This document shows, piece after piece, positions 1-6,181 of a DNA stretch of 8,340 nucleotides. The notes under the pieces were generated by a model. That model saw nothing but the letters and a program-made list of their open reading frames with translations. It was not told the origin of the DNA and did not search any database. Origin of the DNA: Ktedonobacter racemifer (lineage in GTDB: Bacteria; Chloroflexota; DTOL01; JACQYG01); the NCBI GenBank assembly GCA_020723545.1, contig DYIS01000108.1, forward strand, positions 1-8,340, written 5' to 3'. A program made the translations under genes and the position numbers. Each line of letters opens with the position of its first letter. Positions within the stretch are counted from its first letter, which is position 1.

Positions 1-1844
1 GCTCCTTGCAACCGTACTGTCTTGCTGGAGTCCGCCGCCATGTAAAGCATGTCGCCACGCCCCAGGAGCTTCTCGGCGCCGATGGCGTCCAGGATGACCC
101 GGGAGTCGACCTGCGAGGTCACGGCAAAGGAGATCCGGGCCGGGATGTTGGCCTTGATGAGCCCCGTGATGACGTCTACCGAGGGGCGTTGAGTGGCGAT
201 GACCAAATGGATGCCGGTTGCCCGGGCCATCTGGGCGATTCGGCAGATGCCCTTCTCCACCTCCTCGGGGGCGAGCATCATCATATCAGCCAGCTCGTCG
301 ATGATGATTATCATGTACGGCAGCCGGTTGCGGCCCCGGCTGGAGGCGACTCGATTGTAGGTCTCGATGTTCCGGGCACCGCTCTCCCGGAAAATGTGGT
401 AGCGCCGGTTCATCTCTTGTAGAGCATGTTTCAGGACGTTAACCACTTTGTCCGCTTCAGTGACGACGGGTGTTACCAAATGAGGGATGCCGTTGAAATT
501 GGTCAGTTCCACCATCTTAGGGTCGACCATGATGAACCTGACCTCGTCAGGCGTCGTATGGAACAGCAGGCAGGCGATGATGGAGTTGATGCAAACGCTT
601 TTGCCTGAGCCGGTGGCGCCGGCGATCAACAGGTGGGGCATTTTGGCCAGATCGGCCGCCACGGCCTGTCCGGACACGTCCTGGCCCAGGGCGATGGCCA
701 GCTTGGACCTGGCCTTGAGCTTCTGATAAGCAGCGGTTTCGATTATGCCTCGGAGTCCCACCAAGGCAGTGGCGGTATTTGGCACCTCGATGCCCACGAC
801 GGTCTTCCCCGGCACCGGCGCCTCGATGCGCAAGGGATAGGCACCCAGGGCCAGGGCCAGGTCATTCTGTCTGGCCACAATGCGGTTCACGGTGATGCCC
901 GGGGCGGGCTGAACGCCGAACTGGGTCACCGTAGGCCCTTGATTGACCTCGACCACCCGGGCCTGGATGTTGAAACTCGCCAGGGTCTCTTCGATCACCC
1001 GGATGCGACGCCGGATGTCAGCCTGGCCCATCTCCTGGGCCACGGTGGCGTCCAGCAGGTCCAAAGAGGGTAGCGTCCACTCCCGGGGAGGGGCCGGCTG
1101 GCCGGGGCCCGACGGGATTTGCGGCACGATGATCTGCTTCTCTGGTTTGTTCCAGGGAGCCGGGCCGGGCGGGGCGGGGGACGGTGGGGCCTTGGACGGC
1201 TCGGCCTTGGGCTTCACCGCGACCGGCGGCCGTCCATTGGCCGTGATACGAGGCCGGTTGAAGATCGGCAAGATCGTATACCTATAGAAGGAGCCAAGCC
1301 TGCCCTTGAGGGATCTCAGGGCACCAAAGACCCGATGGAGAGAGATATTGAATGTCAGCACCACGCCGATGACGCCCAGGGCAAGGAGAGCCACGATGGT
1401 CCCGGGCAGGCCGAGCCCGGCCAACAGGGCCTGGCTCAGGGCATACCCCACCCAGCCGCCACCATTTCCGGCTTGGGCTACGGCCCGGGGGTCCTGGCCC
1501 GCCGAGGCCAGCAGATGCAGCGCTGCCAGTGTGGTGACCAGCAGGAAGGCCGCCCCGATGGGGACCTGCCATTTCAGAAAGTAAGTGGGGTCAACCCGCT
1601 GACGGAAGAGTACCAGAGAGAAGGCGAGTCCGATGACCAGCACCGGCACCACGATCCAGCCGAAGAGCGAGCCTACCAGCTCTTTCCAGCGCAGACCAGC
1701 GCTGCCGGCCAGGGAGAAAAAAGAAAGGAGAGTGAACACAATGGCGAGCAGCAGCAAAGCCGCCAGGATATCCTGCCTTGCCTGAGCGTCCAGCTTGAAG
1801 CGAAAGCCCTTCTTTTTGCGTGGCGACCGCTTGGATTTTGCCAT
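1..1844 (-). CDS. ftsK: DNA translocase FtsK/SpoIIIE, C-terminus cut by window edge
   Basis: Membrane-anchored ATP-driven double-stranded DNA pump that moves chromosome ends through the division septum. The visible 614 residues begin with a basic cytoplasmic tail (residues 1-24). Four hydrophobic segments follow at about 25-47, 56-80, 94-114 and 131-166. A proline-rich linker spans about 195-245, and then the RecA-like motor begins. Walker A is GATGSGKS (409-416, Lys415). Walker B is IIIIDELAD (Asp516, Glu517). The family motifs ATQRPSVDVITG and GRGDML follow. The frame is open at base 1. The end of the motor and the DNA-reading winged-helix gamma domain should lie outside the window. The ATG at 1844 starts 10 bases after the RNase J stop. 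Its only purine-rich SD candidate (GGAGG) lies 15 bases upstream inside the RNase J end, so coupled translation is likely. The family call is very secure; whether it is named FtsK or SpoIIIE depends on lineage. Confidence 0.97.
   Translation of the reverse strand, partial: MAKSKRSPRKKKGFRFKLDAQARQDILAALLLLAIVFTLLSFFSLAGSAGLRWKELVGSLFGWIVVPVLVIGLAFSLVLFRQRVDPTYFLKWQVPIGAAFLLVTTLAALHLLASAGQDPRAVAQAGNGGGWVGYALSQALLAGLGLPGTIVALLALGVIGVVLTFNISLHRVFGALRSLKGRLGSFYRYTILPIFNRPRITANGRPPVAVKPKAEPSKAPPSPAPPGPAPWNKPEKQIIVPQIPSGPGQPAPPREWTLPSLDLLDATVAQEMGQADIRRRIRVIEETLASFNIQARVVEVNQGPTVTQFGVQPAPGITVNRIVARQNDLALALGAYPLRIEAPVPGKTVVGIEVPNTATALVGLRGIIETAAYQKLKARSKLAIALGQDVSGQAVAADLAKMPHLLIAGATGSGKSVCINSIIACLLFHTTPDEVRFIMVDPKMVELTNFNGIPHLVTPVVTEADKVVNVLKHALQEMNRRYHIFRESGARNIETYNRVASSRGRNRLPYMIIIIDELADMMMLAPEEVEKGICRIAQMARATGIHLVIATQRPSVDVITGLIKANIPARISFAVTSQVDSRVILDAIGAEKLLGRGDMLYMAADSSKTVRLQG
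1155..1189 (+). other. Cluster of six G-tracts (possible G-quadruplex) opposite the ftsK linker
   Basis: The plus strand carries G-runs at 1155-1157, 1162-1164, 1167-1169, 1171-1174, 1176-1180 and 1186-1189, with loops of 1-5 bases. This satisfies the usual rule of four or more GGG tracts with short loops. The strand is the template for ftsK. The same bases encode the proline/alanine-rich linker (about residues 218-230), so CCC/CCG proline codons alone could explain the pattern. Folding is inferred, not shown. Confidence 0.5.
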
Positions 1845-1854
1845 AAGGCAGGGG

Positions 1855-3513
1855 TTAAACCTCCATTACCACCGGCAGGACCATGGGCCGACGATGGGTC
1901 CGATCGTAAAAGAACTTACCCAAGGTCTCCTTGATCCTGGTGTTGATGAAGGACCACTCGGCAGTGTGGCTGACCGAGTCCTCCAGCGCGGCGGTGACCT
2001 GCTCCCGGGCTGCCTCGAGCAACCCCTCTGCCTCCCGCTCGTAGACAAAGCCGCGAGAGATGATGTCCGGCTCGGTCAGGGGCCGGCCGGTTTGTTTGTC
2101 CACGGTGATCGTGACGATGACCACCCCGTCCTGGGAGAGCAGTCGACGGTCCCGCAATACCACCTGCCCAACGTCGCCCACGCCAATGCCGTCCACCAGG
2201 ACGTACCCAGCGGGAACAGTGCCGTCGAGGCGAGCGCCGTGCTGCCCGAACTCCACCACCTGTCCATTTTCGATCACCAAGATGTTGTTAGGGGGTACCC
2301 CTACCTCGAAGGCCAGCTTCGCGTGGAGCATGAGGTGGCGGTATTCACCGTGGATCGGGATGAAATACCGGGGCCGCAGGAGGTTCAACATCAGTTTCTC
2401 TTCTTCCTGGCTGGCGTGGCCCGACACGTGGACGTCCAATAGCTGATCGTAGAGCACATCGGCGCCCAGCTTGAAGAGATTGTTGATTATGTGGTTCACC
2501 AGCTCCTCGTTGCCCGGTATGGGTCGGGCGGAGATGATCACCGTGTCGTCTTTCTCGATCTGGAGCTGCCGGAAGTCACCATTGGCCATCCTGGCCAGGG
2601 CTGAGGTGGGCTCGCCCTGGCTGCCCGTGGTCACAATGGCTACTTTTTCTCCCGGCAGGCGGTTGATCTCCTCGGTTTTCAGAAGCACGCCCTCTGGCAC
2701 CTCCAAATAGCCCAAGTCCCGGGCCATCCGGACGTTCTCCACCATGCTTCGCCCGACGATCCCCACCCGCCGGTCATGTTTGATGGCGGCCTCGATGACC
2801 TGTTGAATGCGGGAGATGTTGGAGGCGAAGGTGGCCACGATGATCCTCCCCGGCGCTTTAGGGAACACCCGGTCGAACATCTCGGACACCATTTTCTCCG
2901 ATGGGGTGTACCCGGGGGTCTCGGCATTGGTGCTGTCGGAGAGGAGGGCCAGAACGCCTTGGCCGCCCAGTTGAGAGAGCTTGGCGAAGTCCGTCCGGCG
3001 CCCGTCCACCGGGGTGTGGTCGAACTTGAAGTCCCCGGAGTGGACGATGATGCCCACCGGGGTGTGAAAGGCCACGCCAACTCCGTCCGGGATGGAGTGG
3101 CTGACGTGGAAAAACTCCAGTCGAAAGGAGCCCAGGTTGAGCTCGTCCCCGGCTTGAATGGCATTCAACTGTGCCTTGTCCAGCAGCCGATGCTCCTTGA
3201 GCTTTACAGATATAAGCCCCCGAGTGAGCTTGGTGGCGAAGATGGGGGCGTTGAGCCTGGGCAACACGTACGGCAGGGCTCCGGTGTGATCCTCGTGGCC
3301 GTGGGTGATGATGATCCCACGGATCTTGTCCTTGCGCTCGACCAGATAGGAGACGTCCGGGATAACCAGGTCGACGCCAAGCATCTCGTTTTCTGGGAAC
3401 ATGAGCCCGGCATCGACGACCAGGATATCGTCCTGGTGCTCCACCACCAGCATGTTTTTGCCGATCTCTCCCAACCCGCCCAGAGGGATCAGTCTAACCC
3501 TATTCTTGGCCAA
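1855..3513 (-). CDS. rnj: Ribonuclease J
   Basis: Metallo-beta-lactamase/beta-CASP ribonuclease that in bacteria lacking RNase E performs 5'-3' exonuclease and endonuclease cleavage in mRNA decay and rRNA maturation, in the cytoplasm. The product is 552 residues, the usual family length of about 550-560. Visible metal ligands are HGHEDH (71-76), His139 and Asp161. The beta-CASP core contains DSTNAE (193-198) and the stretch VTTGSQGEP (294-302). Further on are HVSGHASQEE (362-371) and HGEYRH (388-393). The C-terminal domain is complete. The start is TTG, supported by AGGAG at 3522-3526 eight bases upstream; no in-frame ATG fits. It begins 19 bases after the UDG stop and ends 10 bases before ftsK. 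RNase J beside ftsK is a recurring neighbourhood in several Gram-positive and Chloroflexota-type genomes. Confidence 0.97.
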   Translation of the reverse strand: MAKNRVRLIPLGGLGEIGKNMLVVEHQDDILVVDAGLMFPENEMLGVDLVIPDVSYLVERKDKIRGIIITHGHEDHTGALPYVLPRLNAPIFATKLTRGLISVKLKEHRLLDKAQLNAIQAGDELNLGSFRLEFFHVSHSIPDGVGVAFHTPVGIIVHSGDFKFDHTPVDGRRTDFAKLSQLGGQGVLALLSDSTNAETPGYTPSEKMVSEMFDRVFPKAPGRIIVATFASNISRIQQVIEAAIKHDRRVGIVGRSMVENVRMARDLGYLEVPEGVLLKTEEINRLPGEKVAIVTTGSQGEPTSALARMANGDFRQLQIEKDDTVIISARPIPGNEELVNHIINNLFKLGADVLYDQLLDVHVSGHASQEEEKLMLNLLRPRYFIPIHGEYRHLMLHAKLAFEVGVPPNNILVIENGQVVEFGQHGARLDGTVPAGYVLVDGIGVGDVGQVVLRDRRLLSQDGVVIVTITVDKQTGRPLTEPDIISRGFVYEREAEGLLEAAREQVTAALEDSVSHTAEWSFINTRIKETLGKFFYDRTHRRPMVLPVVMEV

Positions 3514-3521
3514 TCGTCGTA

Positions 3522-3526
3522 CTCCT
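3522..3526 (-). promoter_or_regulatory. Ribosome binding site of rnj
   Basis: AGGAG on the minus strand, eight bases before the TTG at 3513. It decides the RNase J start, because the natural N-terminus (MAKNRVRLIPLGG) has no ATG alternative. Confidence 0.75.
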
Positions 3527-3532
3527 GACTCA

Positions 3533-4138
3533 TCAAAACAGGGTCAACTGCTTGACCGGTGGCTCCTCGGGTTGGGCCTCGGCGATTCGGTCCCAGGATT
3601 CCAGGAGGGCCGGGATCCTCTTCATATCTTCCTCTATAGTCCGGCGCAGCGAAGGCTGGTGCAGGGCCGCGGCTGGGTGATACATGGCGAAATAGATGAT
3701 TCCCTGCTGTTTTTTAGGCCGACCGTGGGCCCTGGAAATGCTCTCTCCAGGGAAGAATCGGGCCAGGGAATAACGACCCAGGGTGACCAGGACCTTTGGT
3801 CTCAAGAGAGCTATCTGCCTTTCGAGAAAATGGGCACACGCGCTGATCTCATCGGGCAGCGGGTCCCGATTATCCGGTGGGCGGCATTTCACTATGTTGC
3901 CGATCCACACCTGGTCACGCTTCAAGCCGATAGAGGCCAAAAGCTCCTCCAGAAACCGTCCGGCTGGGCCCACAAAGGGCCGACCCTGCTGATCTTCGTG
4001 CCAGCCGGGAGCCTCTCCGACGAACAAGAGGCTGGGGTCATCGGGCCCTTCGCCGGGGACGGTTCGGGTGCGGCTGCGGGAGAGAGCGCAAGCGGTGCAG
4101 GCCGCGATTTCGTCGGCAACCTGGGATAGCTCCTTCAA
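3533..4138 (-). CDS. Family 4 uracil-DNA glycosylase (4Fe-4S)
   Basis: Removes uracil from DNA (deaminated cytosine or misincorporated dUMP) to start base excision repair. Family-4 enzymes carry a 4Fe-4S cluster. Four suitable cysteines are present: CTAC at 14-17, then Cys85 and Cys101. The active-site motif GEAPGWHED is at 41-49, followed by GRPFVGPAG (52-60). The C-terminal motif HPAAAL is at 154-159. The length of about 201 residues matches the family. The start was chosen as TTG at 4138 because GGAGG (4145-4149) is six bases upstream. A GTG at 4144 would add two residues, but it touches the SD directly. The gene ends in two tandem TGA codons, 19 bases before rnj, and starts 12 bases after the glycosyltransferase stop. 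Thermophiles often carry this family, but mesophiles do too. Confidence 0.95.
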   Translation of the reverse strand: MKELSQVADEIAACTACALSRSRTRTVPGEGPDDPSLLFVGEAPGWHEDQQGRPFVGPAGRFLEELLASIGLKRDQVWIGNIVKCRPPDNRDPLPDEISACAHFLERQIALLRPKVLVTLGRYSLARFFPGESISRAHGRPKKQQGIIYFAMYHPAAALHQPSLRRTIEEDMKRIPALLESWDRIAEAQPEEPPVKQLTLF

Positions 4139-4144
4139 GGTCAC

Positions 4145-4149
4145 CCTCC
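4145..4149 (-). promoter_or_regulatory. Ribosome binding site of the UDG gene
   Basis: GGAGG on the minus strand. It abuts the in-frame GTG at 4144 with no spacer, but lies six bases from the TTG at 4138, which favours TTG as the real start. Confidence 0.65.
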
Positions 4150-4150
4150 G

Positions 4151-4813
4151 CTAGTCAACGAATCGGTATTTGATCAGGGCCCAAAGGGCCGGCCATCCGT
4201 CCCTCCACGGCGACAGCTTCCTCACCACGCGGGGCGAATAGGATATCGGGACTTGGCGAATGCGCTGGCCCCGTTTCAAGATCTTTGCCGTGATCTCCGG
4301 CTCCATATCGAAACGGTTGGACTTAATGGTAAAGCTTTGGATCAGGTCCCGAGATACCAGTTTATAACAGGTTTCCATGTCCTTGAGACGAGTGCCATAG
4401 AGCAAGTTGGTAACGAAAGTGAGAAAATGATTCCCCAAACGCCTGAGGAGCGATTGGTTACTCAAAGTACGCACACCGTAGACTGCCCTTACCCCCTCTT
4501 TTATCATCGGTTCCAGGAGCCGGGGATAGTCCTCGGGATAGTATTCCAGGTCGGCGTCCTGGATGATCACTGCGTCGCCCGTGGCCGCTGCCAGGGCAGT
4601 ACGAACGGCCGAACCCTTGCCCAGGTTCCTTTCGTGGCGGATTACCTGCATGTTGGGCAGTTGCATGCTTCTCAGAATCTCCGCAGTCCCGTCAGTGGAG
4701 TGATCGTCCACCACTACCAGTTCTTTTTCCACCGGGACGGCGGCCACCCGCTCCAGCAGTTCCCGGATATGGTCTTCCTCATTGTACACGGGTATCAGCA
4801 CCGAGAGCTTCAA
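4151..4813 (-). CDS. Family 2 glycosyltransferase (DPM1-like, no membrane domain)
   Basis: GT-A fold transferase that probably moves a sugar from a nucleotide-sugar to a lipid-phosphate or another acceptor at the inner face of the membrane. It has 220 residues, only the catalytic domain. MKLSVLIPVYNEED opens the fold. VVVDDHSTDGT (33-43) binds the nucleotide. NLGKGSA is at 63-69, and the metal-binding DAD motif is in IIQDADLEYYPED (83-95). The C-terminus (SPWRDGWPALWALIKYRF) resembles polyprenol-phosphate mannose/glucose synthases that lack transmembrane helices. The start was set at TTG 4813 because GAGGAA (4818-4823) is four bases upstream and the fold begins exactly there. The frame stays open upstream to about 5098, but that part overlaps the DUF1634 gene antisense to nothing and reads as low-complexity, so it is not coding. 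Sugar and acceptor cannot be read from the sequence. Confidence 0.92.
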   Translation of the reverse strand: MKLSVLIPVYNEEDHIRELLERVAAVPVEKELVVVDDHSTDGTAEILRSMQLPNMQVIRHERNLGKGSAVRTALAAATGDAVIIQDADLEYYPEDYPRLLEPMIKEGVRAVYGVRTLSNQSLLRRLGNHFLTFVTNLLYGTRLKDMETCYKLVSRDLIQSFTIKSNRFDMEPEITAKILKRGQRIRQVPISYSPRVVRKLSPWRDGWPALWALIKYRFVD

Positions 4814-4817
4814 GGTC

Positions 4818-4823
4818 TTCCTC
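4818..4823 (-). promoter_or_regulatory. Ribosome binding site of the glycosyltransferase gene
   Basis: GAGGAA on the minus strand, four bases before the TTG at 4813. It lies in the 23-base gap after the DUF1634 stop and fixes the start at the conserved N-terminus of the GT-A fold. Confidence 0.65.
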
Positions 4824-4836
4824 GTTGGAGATACAA

Positions 4837-5199
4837 CTATGCCAGGGCAGTCCTGACGCTGAACAAAAGTATCGCCAGCACGACCAGCGAGATCAAGGTG
4901 TATTTGCGGTCCCTTTCCAGAAAGAACGAGACGACGGCGATGATCACCCGCACGATCGGGGTGATCATCAAAAGCAAAAGGCCCAGGTTGATCACGGTGA
5001 GGGGACCCACGTGATCGAGCTGGTCGGCAAGCTGGGCGAAGGGCGTCACCGGAGCCGCCGGAAGGGTATTGCCGTTTCCAGGCTGGAGCAGGAACCACAA
5101 TAGGCCCAGCGCTATGACGCCCGCTCCAAGGCCGGAGCCCACCAGCAACACCCTGCTGATATAAATGTTCGCCTGGCCAGTGTTTTCGATGTCAGGCAT
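4837..5199 (-). CDS. DUF1634 family small membrane protein
   Basis: Small protein of 120 residues with three predicted transmembrane helices at about 14-37, 66-91 and 98-119. A polar loop (about 40-64, rich in Pro and Ala) separates the first two. The stretch LGLLLLMITPIVRV (72-85), followed by FFLERDRKYTLISL, is typical of DUF1634. Members commonly sit directly after a TSUP permease gene, and so does this one: the ATG comes three bases after the permease stop. No Shine-Dalgarno is visible in the last bases of the permease, so translation is probably coupled. A role as accessory subunit of the permease is inferred from context; the biochemical function is unknown. The downstream glycosyltransferase starts 23 bases after its TAG stop. 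Confidence 0.9.
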   Translation of the reverse strand: MPDIENTGQANIYISRVLLVGSGLGAGVIALGLLWFLLQPGNGNTLPAAPVTPFAQLADQLDHVGPLTVINLGLLLLMITPIVRVIIAVVSFFLERDRKYTLISLVVLAILLFSVRTALA

Positions 5200-5202
5200 C
5201 AG

Positions 5203-6015
5203 CTAAAACCAAAGCACGTGAAGGTTGAAGCCTTTGAGAAGCATCTGCATGGCGGTGTAAAGCAGAACGGCCACAAAAAACCATTTCAGATAGGCGGCGC
5301 GCACCCGGTGCATGATGCGGGAGCCGGTCCTGGCACCCAGGAAGACGCCCAGCACCACCGGCCCGGCCACCAGAAGGTCCAGGTCGCCACGAGAATAGTA
5401 GATGAAGGCACTGGCAGCCGCGGTGACGCCGATCATGAAATTGCTGGTGGCGGTGGCCACCTTCAAGGGCACTCCCATGCTCAAATACATCACCGGCACT
5501 TTGATGATCCCACCGCCCACGCCCAGGAGGCCGGAGATGTTGCCGGCGAAGAAAGATGCACCAAGCCCCACCGACAGATTCCTCACCTGGTACTCCGGCA
5601 CCACCTTTTTCCTGGAGTTGTCCCTGGAGGGGCCGCCGCTATTGCCTTGTGCCGGAATATTGCGCACCATGGACCCCGCGGTGTAGAGTAGAAGAAGCCC
5701 AAACAGCACAGTCAAGGCCTCCCTGGGCAATCTGCCGGCCAAGAGCCCGCCCACGATGGCGCCCAGGGTGGTGGCCAGCTCCAGGGTCATGCCTAAACGT
5801 ATGTCGCTCAGGCGTTCCTGAACGTAGACGCTGGCCGCGGCGCTAGAGGTAGCGATCACCGCCACCAGGCTGACAGCCACAGCGCTGCGCATCTCCACGC
5901 CGAAGATCAGGTTCAACATGGGAATGATGAAGATGCCACCGCCAAGCCCCAGGAGCGATCCGAAAAAACCCGCTACGATCCCGCCCAGGGCCAGGCCGGA
6001 AAAAGTGATGAGCAA
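5203..6015 (-). CDS. TSUP (TauE/SafE) family permease
   Basis: Inner-membrane transporter of the sulfite-exporter/anion permease superfamily. Known relatives move sulfite, sulfoacetate, thiosulfate or other organosulfur anions; the substrate here cannot be told. The protein has 270 residues and about eight hydrophobic helices in two related halves. The halves share the family motif: GSLLGLGGG (19-27) in the first and SGLLGVGGG (161-169) in the second. A polar cytoplasmic loop (about 119-146) joins them. The frame is open up to a GTG at 6078, but that codon lies upstream of the likely -10 box. It would also add 21 polar residues not seen in the family. TTG at 6015, ten bases after AAGGGA (6026-6031), puts the first helix at the N-terminus. 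The next gene is its usual partner, DUF1634, only three bases downstream. Confidence 0.93.
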   Translation of the reverse strand: MLITFSGLALGGIVAGFFGSLLGLGGGIFIIPMLNLIFGVEMRSAVAVSLVAVIATSSAAASVYVQERLSDIRLGMTLELATTLGAIVGGLLAGRLPREALTVLFGLLLLYTAGSMVRNIPAQGNSGGPSRDNSRKKVVPEYQVRNLSVGLGASFFAGNISGLLGVGGGIIKVPVMYLSMGVPLKVATATSNFMIGVTAAASAFIYYSRGDLDLLVAGPVVLGVFLGARTGSRIMHRVRAAYLKWFFVAVLLYTAMQMLLKGFNLHVLWF

Positions 6016-6063
6016 AGAAGAGTAATCCCTTATCTCGCAAGTGGTCTGGCCAACACCCGTCGT

Positions 6064-6092
6064 ATAATAACATACCACCTGGGTCTAGTCAA
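6064..6092 (-). promoter_or_regulatory. Sigma70-like promoter of the permease-to-ftsK operon
   Basis: On the minus strand, TTGACT (6087-6092), a 17-base spacer, then TATTAT (6064-6069). Predicted transcription starts near 6057, giving a leader of about 42 bases to the TTG at 6015. The hexamers lie inside the long open frame of the permease, which argues against the GTG at 6078 as start. Confidence 0.7.
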
Positions 6093-6105
6093 TCGAAGCC
6101 TTGAC
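6088..6105. repeat. Inverted repeat GTCAA-N8-TTGAC between divergent promoters
   Basis: Perfect five-base arms at 6088-6092 and 6101-6105, eight-base spacer. The arms coincide with the -35 boxes of the two divergent promoters. Either the symmetry is a by-product of two similar -35 hexamers, or the site is an operator controlling both directions. Confidence 0.4.
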
Positions 6106-6129
6106 GCCCAAGGGTGCCTTGTCTATAAT
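6101..6129 (+). promoter_or_regulatory. Sigma70-like promoter of the glcD-type gene
   Basis: TTGACG (6101-6106), a 17-base spacer and a perfect TATAAT (6124-6129). Predicted start near 6136, 13 bases before the GTG at 6149 and 46 before the GTG at 6182. Strong match to the vegetative consensus. Confidence 0.8.
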
Positions 6130-6166
6130 GTGTTAGGTCGCAGGGGATGTGAGCTTCGAGCAACTG

Positions 6167-6172
6167 AAGGAG
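6167..6172 (+). promoter_or_regulatory. Ribosome binding site of the glcD-type gene
   Basis: AAGGAG, nine bases before the in-frame GTG at 6182. The earlier GTG at 6149 has only AGGGG two to three bases away, which is too close; this favours 6182. Confidence 0.55.
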
Positions 6173-6181
6173 TTTCCAGAC

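Noticed and set aside
6..3528. Long open frames on the plus strand opposite ftsK and rnj (for example 1119-1934, 2776-3528)
   Set aside because: Their translations are low-complexity, rich in Gly, Asp, Arg and His, without family motifs. They are shadows of the GC-rich minus-strand genes.
3489..3533. Tiny 14-codon minus-strand frame starting at the ATG overlapping the UDG stop (MSQEYDDWPRIGLD)
   Set aside because: It has no SD and overlaps the RNase J start in another frame; most likely chance.
4253..5014. Plus-strand open frame of about 250 codons opposite the glycosyltransferase and DUF1634 genes
   Set aside because: It shows no recognisable motif, has no SD support I can see, and lies wholly across two well-supported minus-strand genes.
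4814..5098. Upstream extension of the glycosyltransferase frame
   Set aside because: It overlaps the DUF1634 gene on the same strand in another frame, reads as Arg/Pro/Gly-rich filler, and the real fold starts at 4813 right after an SD.
6016..6078. GTG at 6078 as the permease start
   Set aside because: It lies upstream of the predicted -10 box and would add a polar tail before the first helix.
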